A DNA stretch of 13,555 nucleotides from Chitinophagaceae bacterium UBA2793 (GTDB taxonomy: Bacteria > Bacteroidota > Bacteroidia > Chitinophagales > Chitinophagaceae): NCBI GenBank assembly GCA_002352045.1, contig DEHT01000081.1, positions 24,600 through 38,154 of the forward strand, read 5' to 3'. The notes beneath the pieces are model-generated. The model ran no database searches, was not told the DNA's origin, and saw only the letters and a program-made list of their open reading frames with translations. This document shows, piece by piece, positions 1-7,255 of this stretch. The translations under genes and the position numbers were made by a program. Each line of letters starts with the position of its first letter. The stretch's first letter is position 1.

Positions 1-222
1 CGGCCTATTTATTATGATTCAGCCGCCATGAAAGAGGGAAATGATAGCGAAGCTTTTGACATAAACCGTTCACATGTAAAAGAGCTAAGAAGCTATTTTT
101 TACAAAACAAACTTATTAAACAGCTAAAAACAGGCTATGAAGAAAAACCGGGCAAGCATGAATTGGATGAGGAAGAAAAAAGGCTGCTGGATGATTTTAA
201 AAAAATTGAACTAAGTTATTGA
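1..222 (+). CDS. C-terminal end of an unrecognised protein (5' end outside window)
   Basis: The reading frame is open from base 1 to the TAA at 220-222, so this is probably the last 73 residues of a longer protein. An ATG at 28 is an alternative start for a 64-residue protein, but the frame continues upstream of it without a stop. The visible tail is hydrophilic and rich in Lys and Glu, with a likely helical end (LDEEEKRLLDDFKKIEL). There is no membrane segment, signal peptide or catalytic motif I can name. I do not recognise the family and assign no function. The next gene starts 113 bases downstream on the same strand. Confidence 0.6.
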   Translation, partial: RPIYYDSAAMKEGNDSEAFDINRSHVKELRSYFLQNKLIKQLKTGYEEKPGKHELDEEEKRLLDDFKKIELSY

Positions 223-253
223 ATGATGATTGATATCTATTTAAATAAAAACA

Positions 254-294
254 TAAATGTACTTTAGGTAAAACTTCTTTAAATGTTACTTTAG
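254..294 (+). repeat. Short imperfect direct repeat upstream of the TolB-like gene
   Basis: TAAATGTACTTTAG (254-267) and TAAATGTTACTTTAG (280-294) differ by one inserted T and start 26 bases apart, 41 to 81 bases before the ATG at 335. Each contains TACTTTAG, one base off the Bacteroidota -7 box TAnnTTTG. It could be a pair of regulator half-sites, a duplicated promoter, or chance in AT-rich DNA. Confidence 0.35.
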
Positions 295-334
295 ATATTT
301 AAAAAGAAACATTTGAAAACTTAAACGAAAATAT

Positions 335-1708
335 ATGAGCAAATACTTATTGCTGTTGAATAATTTTATTTTGATACTAATCTCCAATTCTTATTCACAA
401 GAAACCGAGATTTTATCCTCCTATAAATCACATATTAATCTTTTGATGAAAGACGGAGGCAAATGGATAAGTCCAAATAAAAATTATGATTCTACAAGCG
501 AAAATTCGGCCTTATGGTTTTTGTATGAGTACAGTAGCGGATTAGCCGCAACCTCTTTAAAACTGAAAGTGTCAGAATATATTCCAAAGCAAGCAATTTG
601 GAAAACGACCCAGGAGTGTGAGTATAATTGGGATTACAAAAAGCAAAAACCCATTTGGCAAAGTATAGGAATTAATGGTGATAAAGAAATAGGTATTACA
701 GAAAAAATATCACAAAATGAGTGGGTTATTAATACCGAAATATATCTTACTGATGGAAGTAATAAAAAAATAAGAACTGTTCAAAATTTTGAAAAAGATG
801 AATTTGGTATCACAAGCTATGTTCTAATGAACGGCAAATGGAAAAAAAGAAATACAGTTAAGTGGAATAAGATGAATTGGCCGCCAGGCAACATAAGTTT
901 TATGAGTACAAGGGACGGAAATTTTGAAATTTATTCAATGGATTTAGAAGGGGAAAACATAAAAAATCTTTCGTGTAATAAAGCTACAGACTTTGCATTT
1001 TGTCATTTACAAAATAACGACCTGCTTTTTTATAGCAATAGAACCGGAAACAATGAAATATTTATTGCAACTGCTGATGGTAAAAAAACGATTAACCTCA
1101 GCAATCATGCTTCATCAGACAGAGTTCCCTATGCATCACCCGATGGAAAAAATATAATGTTTGTATCAGATAGGGATCACCAGGAAGGAGAAGTGTATAT
1201 GATGAATATTGATGGAAGCAATGTAAAAAGAATAACGCATAACAATGAATTTGAAGATGCGCCTCAATGGTCGCCCGACGGTAAAAAATTAATTTATACA
1301 AGGCAAGTAAAAAACGCAAATGATACTGGCAACAAGGCTCCTCTAAATGGAGAAATATATATTATGAATGTTGACGGTAGTGATGAAAAACAATTGACAT
1401 TTCGGGCAGGTTGGGATGGTGGTGCTGCATTTTCTCCAAATGGTAATCAAATTGCCTTTTACGGCAAAACTGAAAATGGTCATTACGATATTTTCCTAAT
1501 GGATGCCGATGGGAAAAATCTTTTTAATTTAACCCTCGATGAAATGGAAGATTATTCACCAGCCTGGTCTCCCGACAGTAAATGGATTGCTTTTACAAGA
1601 GGAAATGCAAAAAATTACGATGTTTGGATAATGGAAATTGAAACAAAAATAAAACATCGCTTAACCAAACATCCAAAAAGAGATGAAAGCCCAATATGGC
1701 AGAATTAG
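335..1708 (+). CDS. Exported TolB-like beta-propeller protein (PD40/WD40-like repeats)
   Basis: This 457-residue protein has a hydrophobic N-terminal segment (about residues 4-20) with a probable signal-peptidase cut near SYS/QE at 21-22, so it should act in the envelope. Residues 25-180 form an unassigned, probably beta-rich region. From about residue 186 to the end there are PD40-type repeats. Blades carry the pattern of an acidic or Gly turn, then EIY/EIF/DIF and a DG turn (EIYSMDLEG about 198, EVYMMNIDG about 286, EIYIMNVDG about 340, DIFLMDADG about 385). The next strands start with SPDGK-like turns at about 268, 313, 367 and 412. Around six blades are visible. Such propellers usually bind proteins, glycans or peptides; no catalytic residues are evident. 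It is not TolB itself, because no Tol-Pal genes adjoin. It converges on the regulator gene, with the two stops 2 bases apart. Confidence 0.85.
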   Translation: MSKYLLLLNNFILILISNSYSQETEILSSYKSHINLLMKDGGKWISPNKNYDSTSENSALWFLYEYSSGLAATSLKLKVSEYIPKQAIWKTTQECEYNWDYKKQKPIWQSIGINGDKEIGITEKISQNEWVINTEIYLTDGSNKKIRTVQNFEKDEFGITSYVLMNGKWKKRNTVKWNKMNWPPGNISFMSTRDGNFEIYSMDLEGENIKNLSCNKATDFAFCHLQNNDLLFYSNRTGNNEIFIATADGKKTINLSNHASSDRVPYASPDGKNIMFVSDRDHQEGEVYMMNIDGSNVKRITHNNEFEDAPQWSPDGKKLIYTRQVKNANDTGNKAPLNGEIYIMNVDGSDEKQLTFRAGWDGGAAFSPNGNQIAFYGKTENGHYDIFLMDADGKNLFNLTLDEMEDYSPAWSPDSKWIAFTRGNAKNYDVWIMEIETKIKHRLTKHPKRDESPIWQN

Positions 1709-1710
1709 TT

Positions 1711-2445
1711 TTACCGCTTTAAGAATTTTCCTTTTACAATTTTATCGATTACCTCGTCCTTTAAATTTCTGCTAATAGGTATGTGGACATTTCCTATGCG
1801 AATATCGTTTCCATCAATGGAATCAATTTTATCGGCAGCTACCATAAAAGACTTATGTGTTTTTATGAATGTATTGGAAGGCAGGTATTCCTCAATGGAT
1901 TTAAAAGTGAGGTAGCAGATATATTTTTTTTGCCTCGTTACAATGTTTACATAATTCTGCAAAGCTTCTGCATACAATATATCATTGAAATTTATTTTTA
2001 CTAATATGCCATCAGCCTTTATAAAAAAATAATCCTTTGTTTCGGCTGAAGCATTTTCCTTATTTAACTGTCTTAGCTCATAAAATTCTTTTGCCTTTAA
2101 TGCCGCCTTATAAAATCGTTCAAAAGAAACCGGCTTTACTAAGTAATCCAAAGCATTTACTTCAAACCCATCTAAGGCATAGTTAGGATAAGCTGTAATA
2201 AAAACTACAGGAGGAGCCTGTTTCAGAGTTTTAAAAAATTCAATGCCCGAAATTTTGGGCATTTCAATATCCATTAAAAGCAATTGTGTTTTTTCTGCCG
2301 ATATAGCAGGCAAAGCTTTTAAAGCATTATCGTACTCTGCTTCAAATTCTAAAAAATCTATGGCATCAATATACTCTCTTAAACCTTTCCTTGCCAGGGG
2401 CTCGTCATCAATAATAATGCATGATAAGTATTGGCTATTTTTCAT
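1711..2445 (-). CDS. LytTR-family response regulator
   Basis: This 244-residue cytoplasmic regulator has an N-terminal receiver domain (about residues 7-120). The acidic pocket Asp13-Asp14, phosphoacceptor Asp59 (LLMDIEMP), Thr84 and Lys104 (YLVKP) are all present, so it should be phosphorylatable. Residues about 145-240 form a LytTR DNA-binding domain (DYFFIKADG, ILYAEALQNYV, FIKTHKSFMV, IPISRN). I chose the ATG at 2445 because it gives the compact start MKNSQYLSCIIIDDE. A longer start at 2478 would add 11 residues lying inside the kinase gene. With the chosen start the gene overlaps the upstream kinase by 11 bases (ATG followed by the kinase TAG), which indicates translational coupling. LytTR regulators bind short direct repeats upstream of target promoters; the targets here are unknown. 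Confidence 0.94.
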   Translation of the reverse strand: MKNSQYLSCIIIDDEPLARKGLREYIDAIDFLEFEAEYDNALKALPAISAEKTQLLLMDIEMPKISGIEFFKTLKQAPPVVFITAYPNYALDGFEVNALDYLVKPVSFERFYKAALKAKEFYELRQLNKENASAETKDYFFIKADGILVKINFNDILYAEALQNYVNIVTRQKKYICYLTFKSIEEYLPSNTFIKTHKSFMVAADKIDSIDGNDIRIGNVHIPISRNLKDEVIDKIVKGKFLKR

Positions 2446-3457
2446 TAGTGGGAATTTTAAGGTAAACAATAAATTCACTGCCCTTTTTATCTACACTGAT
2501 TGTATGCGTTGGATACAGCAATTGAAGCCTCCGCTTTACATTTGACAGTCCAATTCCGGAATGTGTAGCCGCCGGTTCAGCATTATCAAAACTATTAACG
2601 GCTTTAAAAATCAAAAATTCATTCTCCTGCGTAAGTGAAATATGAATGTAGTTTTGTTTATCGGTAAAATGAGAAATATGTTTAAAACAATTTTCAACAA
2701 AAGGCAATAACAAAAAAGGCTCAATAGAAAAACCGGCTACATTTTGCGATACGCTAAACGAAATAGTACATTCTTTATCGTTTCTAATTTGTTGAATGGC
2801 TATATAATCTTTCAGGTATTGAATTTCTTTTTCAACCGGAATTAATTTTTGCCCTGCCTCGTACAACTGGTAGCGCAGCATTTCGCTAAACGTATGCAGG
2901 CTTTTTCTTGCATCAATATTTGATTTGTCAATTTGAAAATAAACACTATTGAGAGCATTGAACAAAAAATGAGGATTGATTTGTTGTTTTAAATAAAGCA
3001 ATTCTGTTTCTGCGTTCTCTTTAGCAATAGCAGCCATTTTCTTTTGCATTAATACGGAATCTATCATAAGTTTAATGGCAGCGCCGGCTATTACCAAAAA
3101 GAAATGAGGAATAATATTGTCGTAAATTTTTTGTCGCCAACCACTTGTCCAATCAAGTAAAAATTGATTGTTCATTATTTTGCCCAACAGTTGCATTTTT
3201 AGCATACTACTTGCAACTACCATTGCTACAAAACATAGAACAAACAGTACATACTTTTTTTTGTAAAATAATTTGGGAATAAGTACATAATTACAAATAC
3301 AAACCATTAATGCAAGGTCGGCCACTTTAACAAGGGTAACCCAAAATGCGGTTTTGCTACTGGCGTAATCTGCAGCTCTCAAAAAATACCAGGCAGCAAA
3401 CAACAATGCCCAAAAAACAAATAAATGCAGCCGATATTTTTTTAGCATATCATTCAT
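2435..3457 (-). CDS. LytS/YehU-type sensor histidine kinase (His_kinase family)
   Basis: This 340-residue inner-membrane kinase has about four transmembrane segments (roughly residues 10-30, 42-60, 69-90 and 115-133) with no recognisable extracytoplasmic sensor domain. A short coiled linker precedes the phosphoacceptor motif QQINPHFLFNALN, with His163. The ATP-binding part has an N box (LPFVENCFKH, Asn256) and a Gly box (HSGIGLSNVKRRL, Gly301/Gly303). This is the usual PF06580 architecture, of ordinary length. It overlaps the LytTR regulator gene by 11 bases, so the two form a cognate pair. The ATG at 3457 has TTTATTTG four bases upstream and TTG a further 20 bases away, so its mRNA may be nearly leaderless; Met4 at 3448 is an alternative start. 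The signal sensed cannot be read from the sequence. Confidence 0.94.
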   Translation of the reverse strand: MNDMLKKYRLHLFVFWALLFAAWYFLRAADYASSKTAFWVTLVKVADLALMVCICNYVLIPKLFYKKKYVLFVLCFVAMVVASSMLKMQLLGKIMNNQFLLDWTSGWRQKIYDNIIPHFFLVIAGAAIKLMIDSVLMQKKMAAIAKENAETELLYLKQQINPHFLFNALNSVYFQIDKSNIDARKSLHTFSEMLRYQLYEAGQKLIPVEKEIQYLKDYIAIQQIRNDKECTISFSVSQNVAGFSIEPFLLLPFVENCFKHISHFTDKQNYIHISLTQENEFLIFKAVNSFDNAEPAATHSGIGLSNVKRRLQLLYPTHTISVDKKGSEFIVYLKIPTNEK

Positions 3458-3492
3458 TGTACAAATAAACGCTGGTTAAAATTACATTTCAA
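3458..3492 (-). promoter_or_regulatory. Candidate promoter for the kinase-regulator pair
   Basis: On the minus strand, TTG (3492-3490) is followed by a 20-base spacer, TTTATTTG (3469-3462), then TACA and the ATG at 3457. The second box differs from the Bacteroidota -7 consensus TAnnTTTG at one position. The position implies a leader of about zero to two bases. Confidence 0.4.
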
Positions 3493-3622
3493 TATTATTA
3501 CATAAAAAGCAGCTATAGCCTGACAAATTGCAAAAACAGCCTTTTGTCAAGTTAAAACAACAATTGGTATAATCAAACAGAATATGGGCAATATAGTTTT
3601 TAGGTTTACAAAAAGTATAACC

Positions 3623-4249
3623 ATGAAATTGTTTCATTTTGTAAAATTTGTATTGCCATCTCTGCTTTGTCTTCCTGCCTGTGGACAGGTAGAACAAAGC
3701 ATTGGCGGCCCATGTGAAGGTTGCGAGGCCATTTATGAAAGCAGCATTGCATTTGAAAAATTACCTGCAGCCGATACCATGCCGGGTTTCAATGCTGATG
3801 GAATCAAAATTTTTATCTCAGGAAAACTGTTGAAAGCCGATGGTAAAACCCCTGCTGCAAATGTGATTGTTTATCTCCATCAAACCAATGCCGCAGGCAT
3901 ATATGCCACAATAGGAAATGAAAAGGGCTGGGGCAAAAGACATGGATATATGCGAAACTGGCTGAAAACCGATGTCAATGGCAACTATGCATTTTGTACC
4001 ATTAGGCCGGGTTCTTATCCTAATAGTAATAATCCTCAGCATATTCATATTACCATTAAGGAGCCGGGCAAAAAAGAATACTGGATTGATGAATTTCTTT
4101 TTGACGACGACCCATTACTTACAAAAGAAGCGAGGCAAAATTTACAAAACCGTGGTGGAAGCGGAATTATTCATTTACAAAAAGAAGGTTCTATTTTAAA
4201 AGGAAGCAGAACTATAATTGCAGGAAAAAATATTCCCGGTTATTATTAA
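3623..4249 (+). CDS. Exported intradiol ring-cleavage dioxygenase-like protein
   Basis: This 208-residue protein has a hydrophobic leader ending LLCLPACGQ, so it is exported and possibly a lipoprotein anchored at Cys20. The mature N-terminus has GGPCEGCEAIYE, a motif I associate with Bacteroidota members of the intradiol dioxygenase family. A beta-sandwich follows from about residue 60. All four non-heme Fe(III) ligands can be placed: Tyr94 (NAAGIYA), Tyr132 (RPGSYP), and His140 and His142 (PQHIHI). Family enzymes cleave catechol-type rings between the two hydroxyl groups. The substrate here is unknown, and an exported form could act on phenolics outside the cytoplasm. I chose the ATG at 3623 over the in-frame ATG at 3584 because it places the leader at the N-terminus. 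The last 42 codons are duplicated downstream (4338-4466). Confidence 0.85.
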   Translation: MKLFHFVKFVLPSLLCLPACGQVEQSIGGPCEGCEAIYESSIAFEKLPAADTMPGFNADGIKIFISGKLLKADGKTPAANVIVYLHQTNAAGIYATIGNEKGWGKRHGYMRNWLKTDVNGNYAFCTIRPGSYPNSNNPQHIHITIKEPGKKEYWIDEFLFDDDPLLTKEARQNLQNRGGSGIIHLQKEGSILKGSRTIIAGKNIPGYY

Positions 4250-4262
4250 CTATTAGAAAGAT
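4121..4262 (+). repeat. 142-bp direct repeat, copy 1 (3' end of dioxygenase-like gene)
   Basis: This copy runs from the ACA codon 43 codons before the end of the dioxygenase-like gene to 13 bases past its stop. It aligns without gaps to 4338-4479 at an offset of 217 bases with 6 mismatches in 142. Within the coding part four codons differ: GCG/GCA, CGT/CGG and ATT/ATA are synonymous, and AGC/AAT changes Ser to Asn. Confidence 0.95.
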
Positions 4263-4267
4263 TCTCA

Positions 4268-4329
4268 AAGGTGGTCGACCATGTTAGTATCTGTAAAATA
4301 TAAGATGCTTAAAAAAGGTCGACCACCTT
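4268..4329. repeat. 62-bp palindromic element with 13-bp perfect inverted repeats
   Basis: The arms AAGGTGGTCGACC (4268-4280) and GGTCGACCACCTT (4317-4329) are exact reverse complements around a 36-base AT-rich centre. Each arm contains the self-complementary GTCGAC. The element fills most of the 75-bp spacer between the two 142-bp repeats. It could be a REP/MITE-like element or a recombination scar. The right arm is not followed by a T-run, so it is not a normal terminator. Confidence 0.75.
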
Positions 4330-4337
4330 ATTCAATA

Positions 4338-4466
4338 ACAAAAGAAGCAAGGCAAAATTTACAAAACCGGGGTGGAAATGGAATTATTCATTTACAAAAA
4401 GAAGGTTCTATTTTAAAAGGAAGCAGAACTATAATTGCAGGAAAAAATATACCCGGTTATTATTAA
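4338..4466 (+). pseudogene. Duplicated C-terminal fragment of the dioxygenase-like gene
   Basis: These 42 codons plus TAA repeat the C-terminus of the upstream dioxygenase-like protein with one substitution (Ser to Asn). The fragment lacks the signal peptide, the beta-sandwich and all four iron ligands, so it cannot be a working enzyme. An ATG at 4281, inside the palindromic element, would give a 61-residue product with a 19-residue unrelated start, but no promoter supports it. It is best read as a remnant of a duplication or integration event. Confidence 0.8.
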
Positions 4467-4479
4467 CTGTTAGAAAGAT
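4338..4479 (+). repeat. 142-bp direct repeat, copy 2
   Basis: This is the second copy of the 4121-4262 sequence, starting 8 bases after the palindromic element. The copies match through the stop codon and 13 bases beyond, then diverge at 4480 just upstream of the outer-membrane protein gene. The promoter region that follows a normal dioxygenase gene end is therefore preserved after copy 2. Confidence 0.95.
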
Positions 4480-4525
4480 GAATCAGTTTGAATAGTATTT
4501 TTAGTTATCTTCAAAAAAAATACTA

Positions 4526-5176
4526 ATGAAAACAAAACTGTTAATCGCCCTGTTTATACTTATAAATTTTGCAGGATATTCCCAGCAAAAAATAGATTAC
4601 GCTTTTATTGGAGGTATCAATTTTAATAAAGCGGAACACAATCCCGACTATTTAAATGAAAGTAACTTATTTGGCTACAATGGCGGCTTGCAGGTTCAAT
4701 ACCACTTCGCTGAAAATTTTAGCATTAAAAACCGTGTACAATACAATCAAAAAGGATATAAATTCAAAAGCCTGATGATTGAATACCCTGATCTTTCTAT
4801 TGGTAAGGCTGATATTCTCACCAGGTACGATTATATTGATATTAAGATTTTGCCATCTTTCAATATGGGCAATAAGGTAAAATTTTCAACCTTTTTTGGC
4901 CCCAACATAGGATTTTTAACGGAGAGCACTTTAATCACAAAATATAAAGATGGAAATATGGCGGGCACAGATTACAATGTAAATCGGGGGTCTGAATTGG
5001 CGGAAAATATCAACTTTGCTTTAGTGGCCGGAGTGGGAGGCCTGGTGAAATTGTCTTCAAAACTTCACCTGAGTGTAGATGTTTTGTACGACCATGGATT
5101 TTCTAATGTGCAAAAAATCGGCGAGTCAAAACTAAGAACCCTATCATTTACAGGAGGTATTGTTTACTGCCCTTAA
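4526..5176 (+). CDS. PorT-like outer-membrane beta-barrel protein
   Basis: This 216-residue protein has an N-terminal signal peptide (about residues 1-20, ending GYSQQ). Alternating hydrophobic/polar strands with short turns follow, as in the eight-stranded outer-membrane barrels common in Bacteroidota. Strand-like segments include YAFIGGINF, YNGGLQVQYHF, FSIKNRVQYNQKG, YIDIKILPSF, FSTFFGPNIGFL, NFALVAGVGGLVKL, LHLSVDVLYDHGF and LRTLSFTGGIVY. The C-terminus ends in VYCP rather than the usual terminal aromatic or basic residue, which is slightly unusual. The length fits the family, whose members are structural or of unknown role; I infer only location. It converges on bshC with the stops 5 bases apart. 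The repeat copy at 4338-4479 ends 46 bases before its start, so its promoter must lie in or next to that repeat. Confidence 0.8.
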   Translation: MKTKLLIALFILINFAGYSQQKIDYAFIGGINFNKAEHNPDYLNESNLFGYNGGLQVQYHFAENFSIKNRVQYNQKGYKFKSLMIEYPDLSIGKADILTRYDYIDIKILPSFNMGNKVKFSTFFGPNIGFLTESTLITKYKDGNMAGTDYNVNRGSELAENINFALVAGVGGLVKLSSKLHLSVDVLYDHGFSNVQKIGESKLRTLSFTGGIVYCP

Positions 5177-5181
5177 AAGTT

Positions 5182-6783
5182 TTATGAATTTTCCTCTAAC
5201 AAACAAAACTGTTGTTCTAAAGAAAGTGAATGCTCGTATAACTGGTTGATAAACGTCGGGCCATAAACAGCATACCAGGGCAACAAATTATCAACCCTTT
5301 CCTGCAAATTTCCGGTTGGGTACAAATCATTTTTTACTGCTTCAATTTTTCTTTGCATTGCTTCAAAGCGTTTCTTTTCGGCCCGGTACATTTTTTTCTC
5401 TAATTGAACCAACTTTTTATCGGCAGCCAGATGCAATGCTACAACATGTTTTTCTAAAGTAGTATCAGCAGCAGCAGCCAATGTTTTCAATTGCTGATAC
5501 AAACTATTTAATTGTGCAAGCTGTTCCGATAAATCGAGCTGCACTTCAGAATGTTTTTTGATAACCCTTTCAAGCAATGCTGATGCAGATTGAAAAAAAT
5601 TGTCGGCGGTCATATCGAGTGCAGCAATTTTTTCAGCCGTATTTTTATTTACTAGCGTAAAAGAGTTACGCAATACTAATACCGGGTAAGGAACATTTAC
5701 TGCTTCAAAAACTTTTTTCAACTCAAGCCAGTAAGCCAGTTCGCCGCCACCACCAATAAAAGCAATATTGGGTAAAATCCATTCCTGGAAAACGGGCCTT
5801 AAAATTACATTGGGACTAAATGCGGCCGGATTGTTTTCTAATTCCAACAACATTGCATTTTCATTCCAATTTCGGCCAAGGTTGGCAACACGGTAGATAT
5901 TTCCCTGCTTCTCTATTCGCTCCCGGTAACCTTCTTCCAAATAAAATAAATTGATAGCCCTGCCGGCAGCCTGAATTTTATACTGCTCCGGGAAATGTTG
6001 CATGGTTTGCAAAACAGCCTTTTGCGAAAAACTTTCTTTCAGCTCTTTTTCTATTACCGGCGCAAAGGATGCTTTTAGTTTTGCAGCATCGGGCAATAAA
6101 ATAATGAGGCCGTAATCTTTAAACAATTCATGTACCAATTCAAAAGTTGCCTGCTCAATTGTTTTATTTAATGAGTAAGCAGCTTTTACTTTTTGCATTA
6201 TTTCGTTACCGTATGGCTCCACTCCCAATTGTGCATGAATGCTATCCATTAAGCCAACAAAAGCTTTATCAACTTTCATACGGCCAACTGCCCCGGTTTG
6301 ATTGGTTTGCCAGCGATAAGTAGTTCCGTTGATGTGCACTTCACCCAATTCATCCAAGTCGGCATCTTCGCTGCCCATGTAATACACGGGCACAAAATTA
6401 TATTGAGGTAATTGTTGTTGTAATGTTTCTGCCAGTTTTATGGCATGTAAAATTTTATAAATAAAATATAAATGTCCGGTAAAAATATTGGGTTGGTGAG
6501 CCGTGGTAATGGTAAAGCAGTTGGCCTCTAATAAACTATCTATATTTTTTTTAACTGCTTCATTAATTGCAAACTTGCCATATTGGTAATGCAGATAATC
6601 AACCAACAATTTTCTATTGGTATTAAAAGCCATTCTTTGGGAAATAGCTTCTTTTATACCTTCAACATTTGCGGTATGTTGATAAAATGCTTTTAAATCT
6701 GTGGCTCCTTCTACATAATCAATAGCAATGGAGGAAAAGCTATTAACACTTCGGTAAGGGAAATATGAGGAGCTAAATGGCAT
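5182..6783 (-). CDS. bshC: Bacillithiol biosynthesis cysteine-adding enzyme BshC
   Basis: BshC performs the last step of bacillithiol synthesis, adding cysteine to glucosaminyl-malate in the cytoplasm. The 533-residue length fits the family. Recognisable parts are the Rossmann-like core with TTAHQPNIFTGHLYFIYK (residues 93-110), which matches the conserved HQ and FTGP-type segment, and VYYMGSEDADLDELGEVH (133-150), the counterpart of the conserved GEDxDxDE motif. A long helical coiled-coil insert lies at about 400-485 (KLVQLEKKMYRAEKKRFEAM). The conserved end DNLLPWYAVYGPTFINQL is also present. The start at 6783 gives the typical BshC N-terminus. The partner genes bshA and bshB are not in the window, as is usual for this scattered pathway. 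The gene stands alone on the minus strand. Confidence 0.95.
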   Translation of the reverse strand: MPFSSSYFPYRSVNSFSSIAIDYVEGATDLKAFYQHTANVEGIKEAISQRMAFNTNRKLLVDYLHYQYGKFAINEAVKKNIDSLLEANCFTITTAHQPNIFTGHLYFIYKILHAIKLAETLQQQLPQYNFVPVYYMGSEDADLDELGEVHINGTTYRWQTNQTGAVGRMKVDKAFVGLMDSIHAQLGVEPYGNEIMQKVKAAYSLNKTIEQATFELVHELFKDYGLIILLPDAAKLKASFAPVIEKELKESFSQKAVLQTMQHFPEQYKIQAAGRAINLFYLEEGYRERIEKQGNIYRVANLGRNWNENAMLLELENNPAAFSPNVILRPVFQEWILPNIAFIGGGGELAYWLELKKVFEAVNVPYPVLVLRNSFTLVNKNTAEKIAALDMTADNFFQSASALLERVIKKHSEVQLDLSEQLAQLNSLYQQLKTLAAAADTTLEKHVVALHLAADKKLVQLEKKMYRAEKKRFEAMQRKIEAVKNDLYPTGNLQERVDNLLPWYAVYGPTFINQLYEHSLSLEQQFCLLEENS

Positions 6784-6959
6784 TCAGTAAATTAGGTTCT
6801 AATGCTGCAATTAGTATCAAAAAATTTAAGTTTCCAAAAAAGAGCCGTTAAAAAATGATAATCGGTTAGGCATTGAGCCTTGAGCTGCAGGCAGCAATCT
6901 GTGAGTTGGGCTTTAAAGTACGATGGCTCATTTAGGCAGAAATTTGAAACTTTTTTTGA

Positions 6960-6993
6960 TTGAAAAATGGGTGTTTTTTTGTAAATTTGTTGT
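6960..6993 (+). promoter_or_regulatory. Candidate promoter of the zeta-toxin module, abutting the start codon
   Basis: TTG (6960-6962), a 19-base spacer, and TAAATTTG (6982-6989), an exact match to the Bacteroidota -7 consensus TAnnTTTG, are followed by TTGT and the ATG at 6994. Transcription would begin at or within a base or two of the ATG, implying a leaderless mRNA. This is the best promoter match in the window. Confidence 0.6.
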
Positions 6994-7254
6994 ATGTCAA
7001 CAGTTGAAATAACTAGCAAAAAAGGGTCTAATGCGGTAAGGAAACTTCGTGAACAAAAGCTTAGAAATGGGCTTCCTTTTATGATTAATGTTAAAGAATT
7101 ATCTACCAATCAATGCTATCTTGAATATCCGAATGGCAGTATTAAGCTTGTATCTGTTGTGCATTCTTCCAGAGAAATAGATGTAATTCGTGAATTAACT
7201 TTAATAGAGGCATCTCATTTAAGGAAGCGTTTTCATTTTTCATCTGTTAAGTAA
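6994..7254 (+). CDS. Small basic protein upstream of zeta-type kinase; putative antitoxin
   Basis: This 86-residue protein is rich in Lys and Arg and has no signal peptide or membrane segment. It has a basic N-terminal half (SNAVRKLREQKLRNG), a probable beta section (CYLEYPNGSIKLVSVV) and a C-terminal helix (IRELTLIEASHLRKRF). I do not recognise a named domain. The stop TAA ends one base before the ATG of the zeta-type kinase, so the two are almost certainly co-transcribed and probably translationally coupled. Small gene first and toxin second is the usual order for toxin-antitoxin pairs, so an antitoxin role is inferred from position and size. It does not resemble the acidic helical epsilon antitoxin or the helix-turn-helix PezA that I know. 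An accessory or substrate-recognition role remains possible. Confidence 0.6.
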   Translation: MSTVEITSKKGSNAVRKLREQKLRNGLPFMINVKELSTNQCYLEYPNGSIKLVSVVHSSREIDVIRELTLIEASHLRKRFHFSSVK

Positions 7255-7255
7255 G

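Noticed and set aside
2446..2478. Eleven-residue N-terminal extension of the LytTR regulator
   Set aside because: It lies entirely in the kinase coding sequence; the ATG at 2445 gives the usual receiver-domain start and a typical short overlap.
4281..4466. 61-codon open frame beginning inside the palindromic element
   Set aside because: Its last 42 codons copy the upstream gene end and its first 19 come from the palindrome; no promoter or domain supports expression as a gene.
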